64,000 bases of DNA from Algoriphagus aquimarinus (lineage in GTDB: Bacteria > Bacteroidota > Bacteroidia > Cytophagales > Cyclobacteriaceae): assembly GCF_900112005.1 (NCBI RefSeq), contig NZ_FOKK01000007.1, positions 1 to 64,000 on the forward strand. Reading direction: 5' to 3'. The notes under the pieces were generated by a model. That model made no database searches and was not told where the DNA came from. It saw only the letters and a list, made by a program, of their open reading frames with translations. Shown here piece by piece: positions 52,969-61,941 of this stretch (position 1 is the stretch's first letter; each line of letters begins with the position of its first letter). The position numbers and the translations under genes were made by a program.

Positions 52969-54126
52969 TCAAGAAAAATCTACGATTTCAGAATGGAGCT
53001 TCCATTTCTGTATCAATTCCAAGTAAAAGTTATCATGTTGATCTGCAGAGTATTTTCTAGCTACTCGGTCTGTGTTTGCCTTTAATTGATCAATATCTTT
53101 ACTGGTAAGGGAATTTAGGGAGTAAGCCAACTTTAATACATCAAATTCTTCAGCAACCACTCCTAATGATTCTTTCTCTACAATTCTTTTCATCTCAGTA
53201 GAGGGTCCTATCGCGATTGCTAGTCTGGCCTGAATGAATTCAAAAAACTTATTAGGGAGCGCAAAGGTGTAATTGAAGTTAACTGGCTCCAAATAAAACA
53301 ATCCTATATCAAATTGATTGAGATAGCTTGGAATAGCTTCAGTTTCTACCGTATCAAGAAAATTGATAGCTTTTCCTTCTGACATAATTTTCAATTCTTG
53401 GAAATATGCCTCGTCAGTTGGCATTAGCATAAAATTCAGTTCAAATCTAGAATCAAGAGAATCCATCAATTCTATCATCTTCTCAATTTTTCTACTTCTA
53501 TTTGCTATCCCATGGTGTACAAGTCGGATAGTTCCAGTGGTGGCGTTTGGCTTCAATTTAGATTGATATTTGGGCGCATTGAGTACAACAGGAATCTCCT
53601 TGCTGGTGTAAGTAGAATATGCGTCGGCTAGTCCATCACATACTGTAATTAATACATCTGCCTGACGAATAAATTTTTTGCAAAGAAAATTAGCAAATCG
53701 CTTGTGAAACCAATTCCATTTTAAATCATCTGTAAACTGTCGAGGATAGAACTCATGCGCATCAAAGACAATTTTAGCATTGGCATGTGAATCCTTTAGA
53801 GCTATCGCTAAAGGCCAAGTTTCCGCATCATTAGCAATAATTAAATCAAATTCCACTGGGTGACTACTGAGCTCACCAAAACTACTATTATGGAGAAATT
53901 CTTTTACTCTAGGTCGACAAAGTCTAGCTACCATGACACCAAGCTTTACAGCTCTAGATAGTCGAGACTTTTCCTTGACTAAGGGATAAAAAGCGTCAGA
54001 ACCCTGATAGGTCAATCCGCTCAGGACAATTTCAAAATTATACTTTCTGAAAAAAGCTATCTGGCGAAGTACCCGTGGATCGGAGTTCATAGCCGAATAG
54101 GATAATATAAGTACTTGTTTACTCAC
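52969..54126 (-). CDS. Family 4-like glycosyltransferase, paralogue of the gene at 56008
   Basis: 385 residues. It starts KQVLILSYSAMNSDPRVLRQI. A conserved middle IVFDAHEFYPRQFTDD and VCDGLADAY leads to IRLVHHGIANRSRKIEKMI and LPNKFFEFIQARLAIAIG. The last two segments and the DAHEF box are nearly the same in the protein at 56008, so these two are paralogues. They flank the amidotransferase gene, with a TAATG contact here (one base overlap). The HEF/LPNKFFEF set defines a subtype often annotated only as glycosyltransferase. Probably both add similar sugars. Confidence 0.78.
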   Translation of the reverse strand: MSKQVLILSYSAMNSDPRVLRQIAFFRKYNFEIVLSGLTYQGSDAFYPLVKEKSRLSRAVKLGVMVARLCRPRVKEFLHNSSFGELSSHPVEFDLIIANDAETWPLAIALKDSHANAKIVFDAHEFYPRQFTDDLKWNWFHKRFANFLCKKFIRQADVLITVCDGLADAYSTYTSKEIPVVLNAPKYQSKLKPNATTGTIRLVHHGIANRSRKIEKMIELMDSLDSRFELNFMLMPTDEAYFQELKIMSEGKAINFLDTVETEAIPSYLNQFDIGLFYLEPVNFNYTFALPNKFFEFIQARLAIAIGPSTEMKRIVEKESLGVVAEEFDVLKLAYSLNSLTSKDIDQLKANTDRVARKYSADQHDNFYLELIQKWKLHSEIVDFS

Positions 54127-56000
54127 TACTCATACATTTTTGCGACCATAAGATGACTCCAACTTCCGTCACCTTGAGTATTGGCTGCTTGAGAAACTAT
54201 AGGGAGATCTGCAGCTCCATTTTTAAGGATCCCTTCTTTACTCAATACTTCTCGTGCCGCTCTAATTTTTTCTTGGCTTTTTAAACTTTCCATCCAGGAT
54301 TTCTGTGGTGGTTCAAATCCAATTTTATCCTTTCTCCAAGTAATTTCCTCTGGAAGAAGCCCTTGAAATGCTTCTCTCATCAAATATTTGGTCCAGCCAT
54401 TGTGAATCTTAAACTCGGCAGGCATAGAGAATACAAACTCTACTAATTCATGAGAAAGAAAAGGAAGTCGAACTTCTCTGCTATGTGCCATAGAATTACG
54501 GTCAGCATATCTAAGCAAGGTGGGCAATCCTACTTCAAAGGTTGAAAAGTAAAGGTGGCTATTAAGATTACCTAAATCGAAATTGAAATCATTGTAGGCC
54601 TTTTTTCTATAATCTTTAAAGAAGTCATCCGACATCAATGTCGAGTTTTCCTTTTTATAGTTGACGACTTTTCTTCCTAGCTTATTTATCAAGGTAGGAA
54701 AGCGGGAAGCAACTGATTGCTTCAAGCCCGGCTTTCCAATCTTTGCATTGATTTGGTTTTCTAAATGAAGGCTTTGGTAGGCAGCGAATTCCTTTTCAAA
54801 TTTTGCGCCTGATTTTTTCTTGATTTCGTTGAAAAATGTGGTGAAATACGGGTGATAGCCGGCTAGAATCTCATCCGCTCCTTGACCATCTAGTAGTACC
54901 GTCACTCCTTTTTTCTTTGCTAGCTCATATACTTGGTATTGAACTAATATGCTTGCCGAACCAAACGGCTCCTCTTGGTGATAGCAGATTTTATCAAAAA
55001 CATCCTCCATTTCATCCATCTCACTGTACACCTCATGTGACGTGATTTTGGTTTGAGCTCTTACTTTATCAATAAAATACCCTTCGTCTTTATAAAAGTT
55101 CTTGAAGCGGGCAGAAAAGGTGTTTTGGATAGATTCAGGATGATCATGGAGCAGTTGATCCATGGCGCAGACTACCAAAGAACTGTCTATCCCACCTGAC
55201 AAGCTGGATCCCACCAATACATCAGATCTTAGTCTTCTGCTCACAGATTCCATAAAAAGAGTTCTGAATTTCTCCTTAGCTTCTTCCAGACTTATCGAAC
55301 GATTTTGAAAGTACGGATCGATTTGCCAATATTTTTCTACGCGATACTCTCCTTTTTCCCATATAAGAAAATGTCCAGGCGCCAATTTTCTCACTCCTTT
55401 GAAAAAAGTCTGACCTAAATCGGAGTGGTTTTCCAATAGATCAAAATGAAGGTAATTGAAAACCATTTCAGGATTTGGCGTTTTGGCTATTCCTGCAGCC
55501 CAAAATTCCTTCATTTCAGAACCAAAGTAGAAAGCGCCATCAAACTGCGTATAGAAAAAAGGTTTTTCCCCGAATCTGTCTCTTGCGCAAAACACTTCTC
55601 CAGTTTGCTTGTCATGTAGTGCAAAAGCAAACATCCCATCCAACTGTTGGAGGCATCTCTCCCGCTTCAAATCGAAAAGAGCAAGTAAAACCTCCGTATC
55701 TGAGTGGCTTCGAAACTGATAACCCTTCTGGATCAGCTGCTCCTTTATTTCAAGGTAATTGTAAATCTCCCCATTAAAAGTCAAGGTGTAACGATCAAGA
55801 TAATGCATAGGCTGCGCACCTGATTCGCTAAGATCGAGGATAGAGAGTCTCCGATGGCCAAAGCCTACAAAACCATCCTCACTGACCCAATGACCTGAAC
55901 CATCTGGCCCACGGTGAATTATAGCGTTAGTCATCTTGACCAACTTCTCTTTGGTTACTTGATTTGGGTTTTCAGAAAGTATTCCTGCTATTCCGCACAT
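54126..56000 (-). CDS. Glutamine-dependent asparagine-synthase-like amidotransferase (AsnB/WbpS type)
   Basis: 624 residues. The glutaminase domain starts MCGIAGIL with the nucleophile Cys2, then RRLSILDLSESGAQPM, FNGEIYNYLEIK and SDTEVLLALF. The synthase domain has the PP-loop SLSGGIDSSLV (about 266-272), LLDGQGADEILAGYHPY and LPFLSHELVEF. In O-antigen loci such as P. aeruginosa WbpS, these enzymes amidate uronic acids to uronamides rather than make asparagine. UDP-HexNAc uronic acid enzymes in this window make that reading likely (inference). It is squeezed between two paralogous GT genes. Confidence 0.85.
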   Translation of the reverse strand: MCGIAGILSENPNQVTKEKLVKMTNAIIHRGPDGSGHWVSEDGFVGFGHRRLSILDLSESGAQPMHYLDRYTLTFNGEIYNYLEIKEQLIQKGYQFRSHSDTEVLLALFDLKRERCLQQLDGMFAFALHDKQTGEVFCARDRFGEKPFFYTQFDGAFYFGSEMKEFWAAGIAKTPNPEMVFNYLHFDLLENHSDLGQTFFKGVRKLAPGHFLIWEKGEYRVEKYWQIDPYFQNRSISLEEAKEKFRTLFMESVSRRLRSDVLVGSSLSGGIDSSLVVCAMDQLLHDHPESIQNTFSARFKNFYKDEGYFIDKVRAQTKITSHEVYSEMDEMEDVFDKICYHQEEPFGSASILVQYQVYELAKKKGVTVLLDGQGADEILAGYHPYFTTFFNEIKKKSGAKFEKEFAAYQSLHLENQINAKIGKPGLKQSVASRFPTLINKLGRKVVNYKKENSTLMSDDFFKDYRKKAYNDFNFDLGNLNSHLYFSTFEVGLPTLLRYADRNSMAHSREVRLPFLSHELVEFVFSMPAEFKIHNGWTKYLMREAFQGLLPEEITWRKDKIGFEPPQKSWMESLKSQEKIRAAREVLSKEGILKNGAADLPIVSQAANTQGDGSWSHLMVAKMYE

Positions 56001-56007
56001 AAAAGTT

Positions 56008-57138
56008 CTATTTCAATAAGTTGATTATCGTACTCAAAAGGATATTTTTATAGTTATCAGAATTTAATAACTCTGCAGCTAAGTGAGAAGAATCTTTAAA
56101 ACTATTGACTTCATCATGAGAAAGATGTCTCAAGTTCTGAACCATTGTATGTACCTGGAAATCAGAAGACACTACCCCGAAATTGTGTTTTTTCACCAAA
56201 GAGGCCATCTCTGGAGAAGGTCCTACAGCTATGGCCAATCTGGCCTGTATAAATTCAAAAAACTTATTTGGCAAAGCGTGCAAATAATTAAAATTATCCG
56301 GAGGCAAAAGGAATATCCCTAAATCATAGTCATGAAGAATTGGAACTATTTCGTCAAACTTCACAGGCGGAATAATTCTTACATTATTATACTTATCAGC
56401 AAGTCTTTTAAGCTTTTGATGATAAGTCTCATCATTAAAAACTAACATCATATCCAATTCAAACTTGCCCTCCAACTGTGCTGCCACATCAATCATCATT
56501 TCTAACTGCCTACTTTTGATAGCGACTCCGTGATGAATCATCCTTATTTTACCTTCGGATTTATGCTTTGGAAAGAGCTCATCATGGTAGGTCCCAGCAT
56601 TAGGAATTACTATACTATGAGTATGGTAATTCTCCAAACACTCCTTTGCAATTCCTTCACACACATTAATCATTAAATCCAGCCTAGGGAGATAGGTTTG
56701 ATAGATATGATGGTGAATTTTCCCCCATGTATTTCTCCATCGTAGGTCACTTTCGAATTCTCTAGGATGAAATTCGTGTGCATTAAAAATTACTTTAAAA
56801 GATTTGTTCTTACTGAAAAAATAGGGCAAAAATGTTCCAGGATGGACTATTACTAAATCTGGGTTTACATCCTTGAGAAGCTTATCAATTTTACGTTGAA
56901 TTGTGAAATATCTTCTTTTAAACACCTTACCAAATGAAATCACTTGAAAGATTTTCCCCAGAGTATATTCAAAGTGAGTGAGTAAAAACTTTTCAGCATT
57001 GATATACTTTATACTATCATCATGAGGAGGCGTGATACCTGTTGCTACAATCTCAAAATCCTCTTTCAACGCTTCAATTTCTCTTATCACTCGAGGAGCA
57101 TTGTGCAGTGGATTAACAGTAAAGATTAATATTCTCAT
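56008..57138 (-). CDS. Family 4-like glycosyltransferase, paralogue of the gene at 52969
   Basis: 376 residues. It starts MRILIFTVNPLHNAPRVIREI, then VIFNAHEFHPREFESD, NVCEGIAKEC, IRMIHHGVAIKSRQLEMMI and LPNKFFEFIQARLAIAVG. The similarity to 52969 extends over the whole length. It is 7 bases upstream of the amidotransferase and 3 bases from Wzx. Two GTs around an amidotransferase probably arose by gene duplication and act on neighbouring sugars, one of them perhaps amidated (inference). Confidence 0.78.
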   Translation of the reverse strand: MRILIFTVNPLHNAPRVIREIEALKEDFEIVATGITPPHDDSIKYINAEKFLLTHFEYTLGKIFQVISFGKVFKRRYFTIQRKIDKLLKDVNPDLVIVHPGTFLPYFFSKNKSFKVIFNAHEFHPREFESDLRWRNTWGKIHHHIYQTYLPRLDLMINVCEGIAKECLENYHTHSIVIPNAGTYHDELFPKHKSEGKIRMIHHGVAIKSRQLEMMIDVAAQLEGKFELDMMLVFNDETYHQKLKRLADKYNNVRIIPPVKFDEIVPILHDYDLGIFLLPPDNFNYLHALPNKFFEFIQARLAIAVGPSPEMASLVKKHNFGVVSSDFQVHTMVQNLRHLSHDEVNSFKDSSHLAAELLNSDNYKNILLSTIINLLK

Positions 57139-57141
57139 GAA

Positions 57142-58605
57142 TTAGGATGCGGTAAATCGAGTCATTATTACTCCTCTGATTTTGAGAAGTTCTTCCTTAT
57201 TTACCCACGCAATTATAGCGAAAGTGACACCTAGTAGCAGTGCTTTTAGAGCTAAAGTGTAAAAGAAACCACCATCTGGAAGGTAATATGATGAAATGGA
57301 ACAAATTATAAACGCGACAAAAACTGTCAGGTTCTTCAAAAAGTTATATGGTATATAAAACAGCTTTTGGGACTTCCAGAACATATAAACTGGGATAATT
57401 AGCTGTGCTATACAAATTGATATTGCAGCACCCTCTTTTCCAAAAAAAGGTATAAGCAGGAAATTAAGCCCAATCAAAATAGCTGCTGACAACAGACTAA
57501 TAAGACCTAATGGTGCTGTCTTTTTAGCAATGGCAGCTCCTAATCCTGCGATATTTGAAAGACCAATTAGCAAATAATTGAAGGTAAGGATACTCGCTAC
57601 TATGGCTGCGTTGTAATAATCAGGAGTAGTCAAAATAACTAAGGCCTCATGTGCAAATACAGAGATAATTGTACACATCAATCCTACTACCAAAACATAG
57701 AATTGAAGAGATGCAGCATATACCTCTTTAGAGTTAGATTGATTGATTATTGAGAATGCAAAGGGAGACCAAGCTTGCTGAAAGGCGGTAGTTGCCAATC
57801 CTGCCACCGCGGCTATACTTATGCCTATCTGGTACAGGCCAACATCACTCTTCTCTAGGTACTCATTTACAAAAAAAACGCCTGACAAATTAACTACCCA
57901 ATACCCCAGACTTGCAGGAATGAAGGGAAGTGCATATTTAAACATTTCAGAGAACTTCGAAAAGCTGAACCACCTAGGCGTTCCCATCCAGTTACGCAAA
58001 AAATATGCTGCCAATGGCAAGGTGACGATAGCCCCTAAAAGTTGAGCATAATAAACTCCCTCAACTCCTTTACGAAGGATTACCACAAAGAGGACATTTA
58101 ATCCTATTAGAACTAAACTTTGAAATATGGAAAGAAAAACTGCCTGTTTTGCTTTTCGCTCAAATCGCAAGATATTGACACCCACTGCAGGCCAGACAAG
58201 TAGTGGAAGCGTAATTGCAAGAAGTTTAATCAAGTATGGCCCCTGGGAATACTCATCAAGAAGTAATCTTGACCAGTAATCAGCTGTAAAAACAAAAAAG
58301 ATAGCCGCCAATACAGAAGCTAACAGATAAAAGTATAACCAGGTATTAATAATTTGCTTTCGCTCAGAATGATCCTCGGTATCGTAAAACCAACGTGCCG
58401 TCGAGTTGTCTAATGCTAAAACCAGTACTATGGAAATCAGGAAATAGCCATTGGTAAGGATTCCTATGATACCGTAATCATCAGGTGAATATACTCTGGT
58501 ATAAATTGGTGTCAAAAAGACACCAATAAAACGCGTTAGAATACCTGAAAGTCCGTAAATCATGCTGTCAGAAGCAAGATTCTTCAAATTCTTCAGGACA
58601 CTCAT
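57142..58605 (-). CDS. wzx: Wzx-family flippase (MATE/MOP superfamily)
   Basis: 487 residues with about fourteen transmembrane helices. It starts KNLASDSMIYGLSGILTRFIGVFLTPIYTR and DYGIIGILTNG, the typical N-terminus of polysaccharide flippases. DNSTARWFYD and LERKAKQAV-like regions follow (RFERKAKQAVF), with KKTAPLGLISLL in the C half. It should flip lipid-linked repeat units from the cytoplasmic to the periplasmic side. Its overlap of 4 bases with the WecF-like gene suggests it handles the block II unit containing that sugar. It is the only Wzx in the window. Confidence 0.88.
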   Translation of the reverse strand: MSVLKNLKNLASDSMIYGLSGILTRFIGVFLTPIYTRVYSPDDYGIIGILTNGYFLISIVLVLALDNSTARWFYDTEDHSERKQIINTWLYFYLLASVLAAIFFVFTADYWSRLLLDEYSQGPYLIKLLAITLPLLVWPAVGVNILRFERKAKQAVFLSIFQSLVLIGLNVLFVVILRKGVEGVYYAQLLGAIVTLPLAAYFLRNWMGTPRWFSFSKFSEMFKYALPFIPASLGYWVVNLSGVFFVNEYLEKSDVGLYQIGISIAAVAGLATTAFQQAWSPFAFSIINQSNSKEVYAASLQFYVLVVGLMCTIISVFAHEALVILTTPDYYNAAIVASILTFNYLLIGLSNIAGLGAAIAKKTAPLGLISLLSAAILIGLNFLLIPFFGKEGAAISICIAQLIIPVYMFWKSQKLFYIPYNFLKNLTVFVAFIICSISSYYLPDGGFFYTLALKALLLGVTFAIIAWVNKEELLKIRGVIMTRFTAS

Positions 58606-59738
58606 TCTACATTATTCATTGATCCTAAATACATTCTTTCATAGCTCTCTGCAATCTTTTCTTCATTGTATAATTTGAGAATCAAACTTCTGTTTTGTAA
58701 TCTATCTTGTTCATTTAATCCATTAGAAATAGCCTTTTTAGAAAGCTCTTCAATTGAAAAAAGTAAAAATCCCTTTTTTCTCAAATCTATAAAAATAGAA
58801 TTTTCCTTGGGTAGAAAAATCTTCACACCCAAAAACAGTAATCCTAAAATATTCCCAAATGCCTGCTGGATTCTAAGAAAAAAAACTGCAAATCCAACTT
58901 CCGTCAGTAGTTGGTAATATTCAATCTTAGGTAAGAAGGCTGTTAGGGGTTGGAATTTATCTCCAAAAGCATTGTTTCCAGCTGAGATTACTGCTTTTAT
59001 ATATTCCTCTCCTCCGTAGGAAAGAGGGCAAAGGATTTGATGTGAAATCCTTAATTTTTGTAATAAATCGATCCCATCGAGATGATTATTTTCCACTGCG
59101 CCCGAATGTCCAAGTAAAATCTTAGTACCTGTGGATTGAATAGTGGCAAATGAGTTTACCTCAAATAATTCATTGATGGACAATATATTATGTGGAATAA
59201 TAATATAACATTTCCCAAATGTATCATCTGCCTCATTTACATCAGTGGGAAAACAGGTACCAATGTATTTTATTCGTTGAAAAGACTTTTGGTAATCATA
59301 GGAATTAATCTTTCCTAATAGGCTTTTCACATATTCCTTTAACTTGCTATTTCGCTTTAGTTCAGTAGTATTGGCTTCTTTCCAAAGCAGAGTTTGGCGG
59401 AGATAAAGAGGCTTTTTGTAGAATTTAGAATTATATAGATCGCCACTCCAAAGTACCCACACCAATTTCTCCGAAGGTATCTGAGATTTCTCCACAAAAA
59501 ACCCAGTTTCCTGGGTATGGTAATGGATGACAACTCGATCATACTTATTTTTTTTTTTTATAAATTCCTGATACGCACTTGAGCCAGGCATCATGAAAGT
59601 GCAGACAGGAGATTTTATATAGTTTCTTTCCACACCGAAGCATGCAAAGTCATAGTTAGTACCCTGAAGTAGCTGCACTTTTTGTATAATCCAATCTGAA
59701 TATGGGGAATCTGGTAGTAACACTAACACTTCCTTCAT
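58602..59738 (-). CDS. wecF: WecF-type (GT56) 4-acetamido-4,6-dideoxyhexose transferase
   Basis: 378 residues, GT-B, peripheral membrane. In enterobacteria WecF adds Fuc4NAc from dTDP-Fuc4NAc to lipid II of the common antigen. Seen: VLWSGDLYNSKF, LLGHSGAVENNHLDGID, LCPLSYGGEEYI, FGDKFQPLTAFLPKIEYYQLL and RIQQAFGNILGLLFLGVKIFL. Most of these are shared with WecF. It overlaps wecE by 4 bases and wzx by 4. A 12-base A tract (59548-59559) encodes KKK-N near residue 62 and could allow slippage. RmlA, RmlB and WecD, needed for dTDP-Fuc4NAc, are not in the window. Confidence 0.85.
   Translation of the reverse strand: MKEVLVLLPDSPYSDWIIQKVQLLQGTNYDFACFGVERNYIKSPVCTFMMPGSSAYQEFIKKKNKYDRVVIHYHTQETGFFVEKSQIPSEKLVWVLWSGDLYNSKFYKKPLYLRQTLLWKEANTTELKRNSKLKEYVKSLLGKINSYDYQKSFQRIKYIGTCFPTDVNEADDTFGKCYIIIPHNILSINELFEVNSFATIQSTGTKILLGHSGAVENNHLDGIDLLQKLRISHQILCPLSYGGEEYIKAVISAGNNAFGDKFQPLTAFLPKIEYYQLLTEVGFAVFFLRIQQAFGNILGLLFLGVKIFLPKENSIFIDLRKKGFLLFSIEELSKKAISNGLNEQDRLQNRSLILKLYNEEKIAESYERMYLGSMNNVE
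59548..59559 (-). repeat. 12-base A tract inside wecF coding sequence
   Basis: Twelve T on the plus strand, read as A on the coding strand, occur near codon 62 of the WecF-like gene. It is the longest homopolymer I saw in the window. The frame is intact in this sequence, so the gene would be on; one base gained or lost would truncate it early. Confidence 0.85.
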
Positions 59739-60877
59739 TCTGATAGGATATCCTTTAAGAGGTTGATGATGAGATCTTGATCAACAGCTTCGAGTTCTAC
59801 AAATAAAGGCAATCTTAAGAGACAGTTTGAAAAATGATCTGAATTCACAAGCGGTCCCCCCTCATGGAGATCCTTATAGAATTCACTTGTATGAAGGCTG
59901 AGGTAATGAAACACTGCCCATATTCCTTTCGATTTGAGTTCTCGAATGATAAAATCCCTCCTATCTAAAGTCAAGCAATCTATATAGAATAAATGGGCAT
60001 TGTTGGTTGAGTATGCGGGAATAGAGCAGGTCTTGATCTTCTCAGTCTGCGCGAGTTCATTTAACCCTTCTTTATAATTCTCCCAGATTTTAATTCGCTT
60101 CTGTTGGATCATATCCATGTGCTCCAGCTGAGCCCATAGAAAAGCGGCAGTTATCTCTGATGGCAAAAATGAAGAGCCTATGTCGACCCAACTGTATTTT
60201 GCCACCTCTCCCCTGAAAAATGCTGTTCGGTTGGTCCCTTTTTCCCAAATTATCTCTGCTCGGCCTGATAATTCAGAATCGGACACTACGAGCATACCTC
60301 CTTCTCCAGAGATTATATTTTTAGTGTCATGAAAAGAAAATGTTGCCAAATGACCTATTGATCCTAGTGGTATCTTTTGTTCATTATCATCAATAAAATA
60401 ATTATCAATAGCCTGTGCCGCATCTTCCACCACGTACAATTGATGGCGATTAGCAATCTCCATGAGCTCATCCATCTTACATGCTACTCCGGCATAGTGA
60501 ACTACTACTATGGCTTTTGTCTTTGGAGTGATTAACCCCTCAATCAAAGATACATCCATCGTCGGATGATCAGGAAAACTATCGACAAACCTTATTTTCG
60601 CTCCTCTAAGTACAAAAGCATTTGCTGTAGATACAAATGTGTACGAAGGCATAATCACCTCGTCTCCTGGCTTAATATTCAATAAAATAGCTGCCATCTC
60701 CAAGGCATCCGTGCAGGAATTAGTTAGCAGGCACTTTTTGAATCCATACTTCTCTTCAAAAAATGTTTGACACAACTTAGTGTATTTACCATTTCCGGAA
60801 ATTTTTCCTGATGCTATAGCATCTGCTATATACTCGAGCTCTTTTCCCGTTTTAAATGGTTTATTGAATGGAATCAT
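59735..60877 (-). CDS. wecE: WecE-type dTDP-4-amino-4,6-dideoxygalactose transaminase (DegT/DnrJ family)
   Basis: 380 residues, PLP enzyme. It converts dTDP-4-keto-6-deoxyglucose to dTDP-Fuc4N. It starts MIPFNKPFKTGKELEYI and shares long stretches with E. coli WecE, for example GDEVIMPSYTFVSTANAF, VVHYAGVACKMDEL, VVEDAAQAID, the PLP Lys in FSFHDTKN, and KGTNRTAFFRGEVAKYSW. Start and length agree with the family. The partner wecF follows in a 4-base overlap. I do not see this as the missing LegC because the match to WecE runs over the whole protein. The 93 bases upstream contain no hairpin or gene. Confidence 0.9.
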   Translation of the reverse strand: MIPFNKPFKTGKELEYIADAIASGKISGNGKYTKLCQTFFEEKYGFKKCLLTNSCTDALEMAAILLNIKPGDEVIMPSYTFVSTANAFVLRGAKIRFVDSFPDHPTMDVSLIEGLITPKTKAIVVVHYAGVACKMDELMEIANRHQLYVVEDAAQAIDNYFIDDNEQKIPLGSIGHLATFSFHDTKNIISGEGGMLVVSDSELSGRAEIIWEKGTNRTAFFRGEVAKYSWVDIGSSFLPSEITAAFLWAQLEHMDMIQQKRIKIWENYKEGLNELAQTEKIKTCSIPAYSTNNAHLFYIDCLTLDRRDFIIRELKSKGIWAVFHYLSLHTSEFYKDLHEGGPLVNSDHFSNCLLRLPLFVELEAVDQDLIINLLKDILSE

Positions 60878-60970
60878 AAATTAATTGAGGCTTTAAAACA
60901 ATTATTTAGGAATACTACTTGAGAAATGGCTGAGATAAGAAATCTAATCAAAATTTTAAACTTATAATAT

Positions 60971-61939
60971 TCAAGTAGTTGTAAAAGGATGTTTTGCTAA
61001 TGGGCTTTTCGCCAGCGGATGATAATCCCCCTTCAGTCCGATAGGTTCTGCATGCCTAATGTGTTGTACAATCTCTATACTTGGTCGTGCTTCTTCCAAC
61101 CCGAACCCTTTCCCATCTAATACATGCTGGTAGCTATGCGTGTGCAGTTCCGTGAATCCATCAGAGAATTCTATTTCCGTTCCTTCCATAGTCAGGGAGC
61201 GATAGGTTCGTCCACCTTTTGCTTTGACAGCATCCGGTAAGGTATCCGCATTGATACTTAAAAACCATCGTACTCTCGCTCTTTCCAATTCGAAATATCC
61301 CGATGCTCTGTCATGGGTATGCACATGAACCACATTTTTCTTCACTGCTCCGAATACCCAGGTGAGCATATCGTAGAAGTGAACGCCAATATTGGTAGCA
61401 ATTCCACCTGATTTGCTCACATCACCTTTCCAAGAAGTATAGTACCAGTGACCTCTGGAAGTAATATAGGCTAGGTCAACATCGTATATTTTGTCAGCTG
61501 GGCCTTCTTCAATCTTTTTCTTCAATGCGATTATAGAAGAATGCAATCTCAGTTGAAGAATATTGTACACGCGTGTTCCATGCTCCTTCTCCACCTCTGA
61601 TAAGGCATCAATATTCCAAGGGTTAAGCACCAGTGGCTTCTCACAAATCACATTAGCACCTACTCGCAATCCAAAACGGATATGGGAATCGTGCAGGTAG
61701 TTAGGCGAGCAAATACTCACATAGTCTATCTTCTTATCTGTTCGCTTAAGTTTTTCGATATGTCTATCGAATCGTTCGAACTCAGTGAAAAAATCAGCAT
61801 CTGGGAAATGGCTATCCATTACACCCACACTGTCAAATTTATCATAGGCTGCGAGTAATACATTACCTGTATCCTTTACAGCTTTCATATGTCGAGGAGC
61901 TATATATCCTGCGGCACCTATCAAAGCAAAATTCTTCAT
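60971..61939 (-). CDS. wlbA: WlbA/WbpB UDP-GlcNAcA 3-dehydrogenase (Gfo/Idh/MocA family)
   Basis: 322 residues. It oxidises C3 of UDP-2-acetamido-2-deoxy-glucuronate in the route to 3-amino uronic acids. FALIGAAGYIAPRHMKA is the family's N-terminal NAD loop. SICSPNYLHDSHIRF and VICEKPLVLNPWN follow, and the end has KGGRTYRSLTMEGTEIEFSDGF. It lies 2 bases before wlbB. Order here is wlbC, wlbB, wlbA along the minus strand. The needed UDP-GlcNAcA could come from the dehydrogenase at 43584. Confidence 0.9.
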   Translation of the reverse strand: MKNFALIGAAGYIAPRHMKAVKDTGNVLLAAYDKFDSVGVMDSHFPDADFFTEFERFDRHIEKLKRTDKKIDYVSICSPNYLHDSHIRFGLRVGANVICEKPLVLNPWNIDALSEVEKEHGTRVYNILQLRLHSSIIALKKKIEEGPADKIYDVDLAYITSRGHWYYTSWKGDVSKSGGIATNIGVHFYDMLTWVFGAVKKNVVHVHTHDRASGYFELERARVRWFLSINADTLPDAVKAKGGRTYRSLTMEGTEIEFSDGFTELHTHSYQHVLDGKGFGLEEARPSIEIVQHIRHAEPIGLKGDYHPLAKSPLAKHPFTTT

Positions 61940-61941
61940 TC

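Noticed and set aside
59735-60877. Could the DegT aminotransferase be the missing LegC?
   Set aside because: It matches WecE over its whole length and is coupled to the WecF-like gene, so it belongs to a dTDP-sugar route.
60878-60970. Possible small RNA or terminator in the gap before wecE
   Set aside because: The sequence is AT-rich with no stem that I could pair convincingly.
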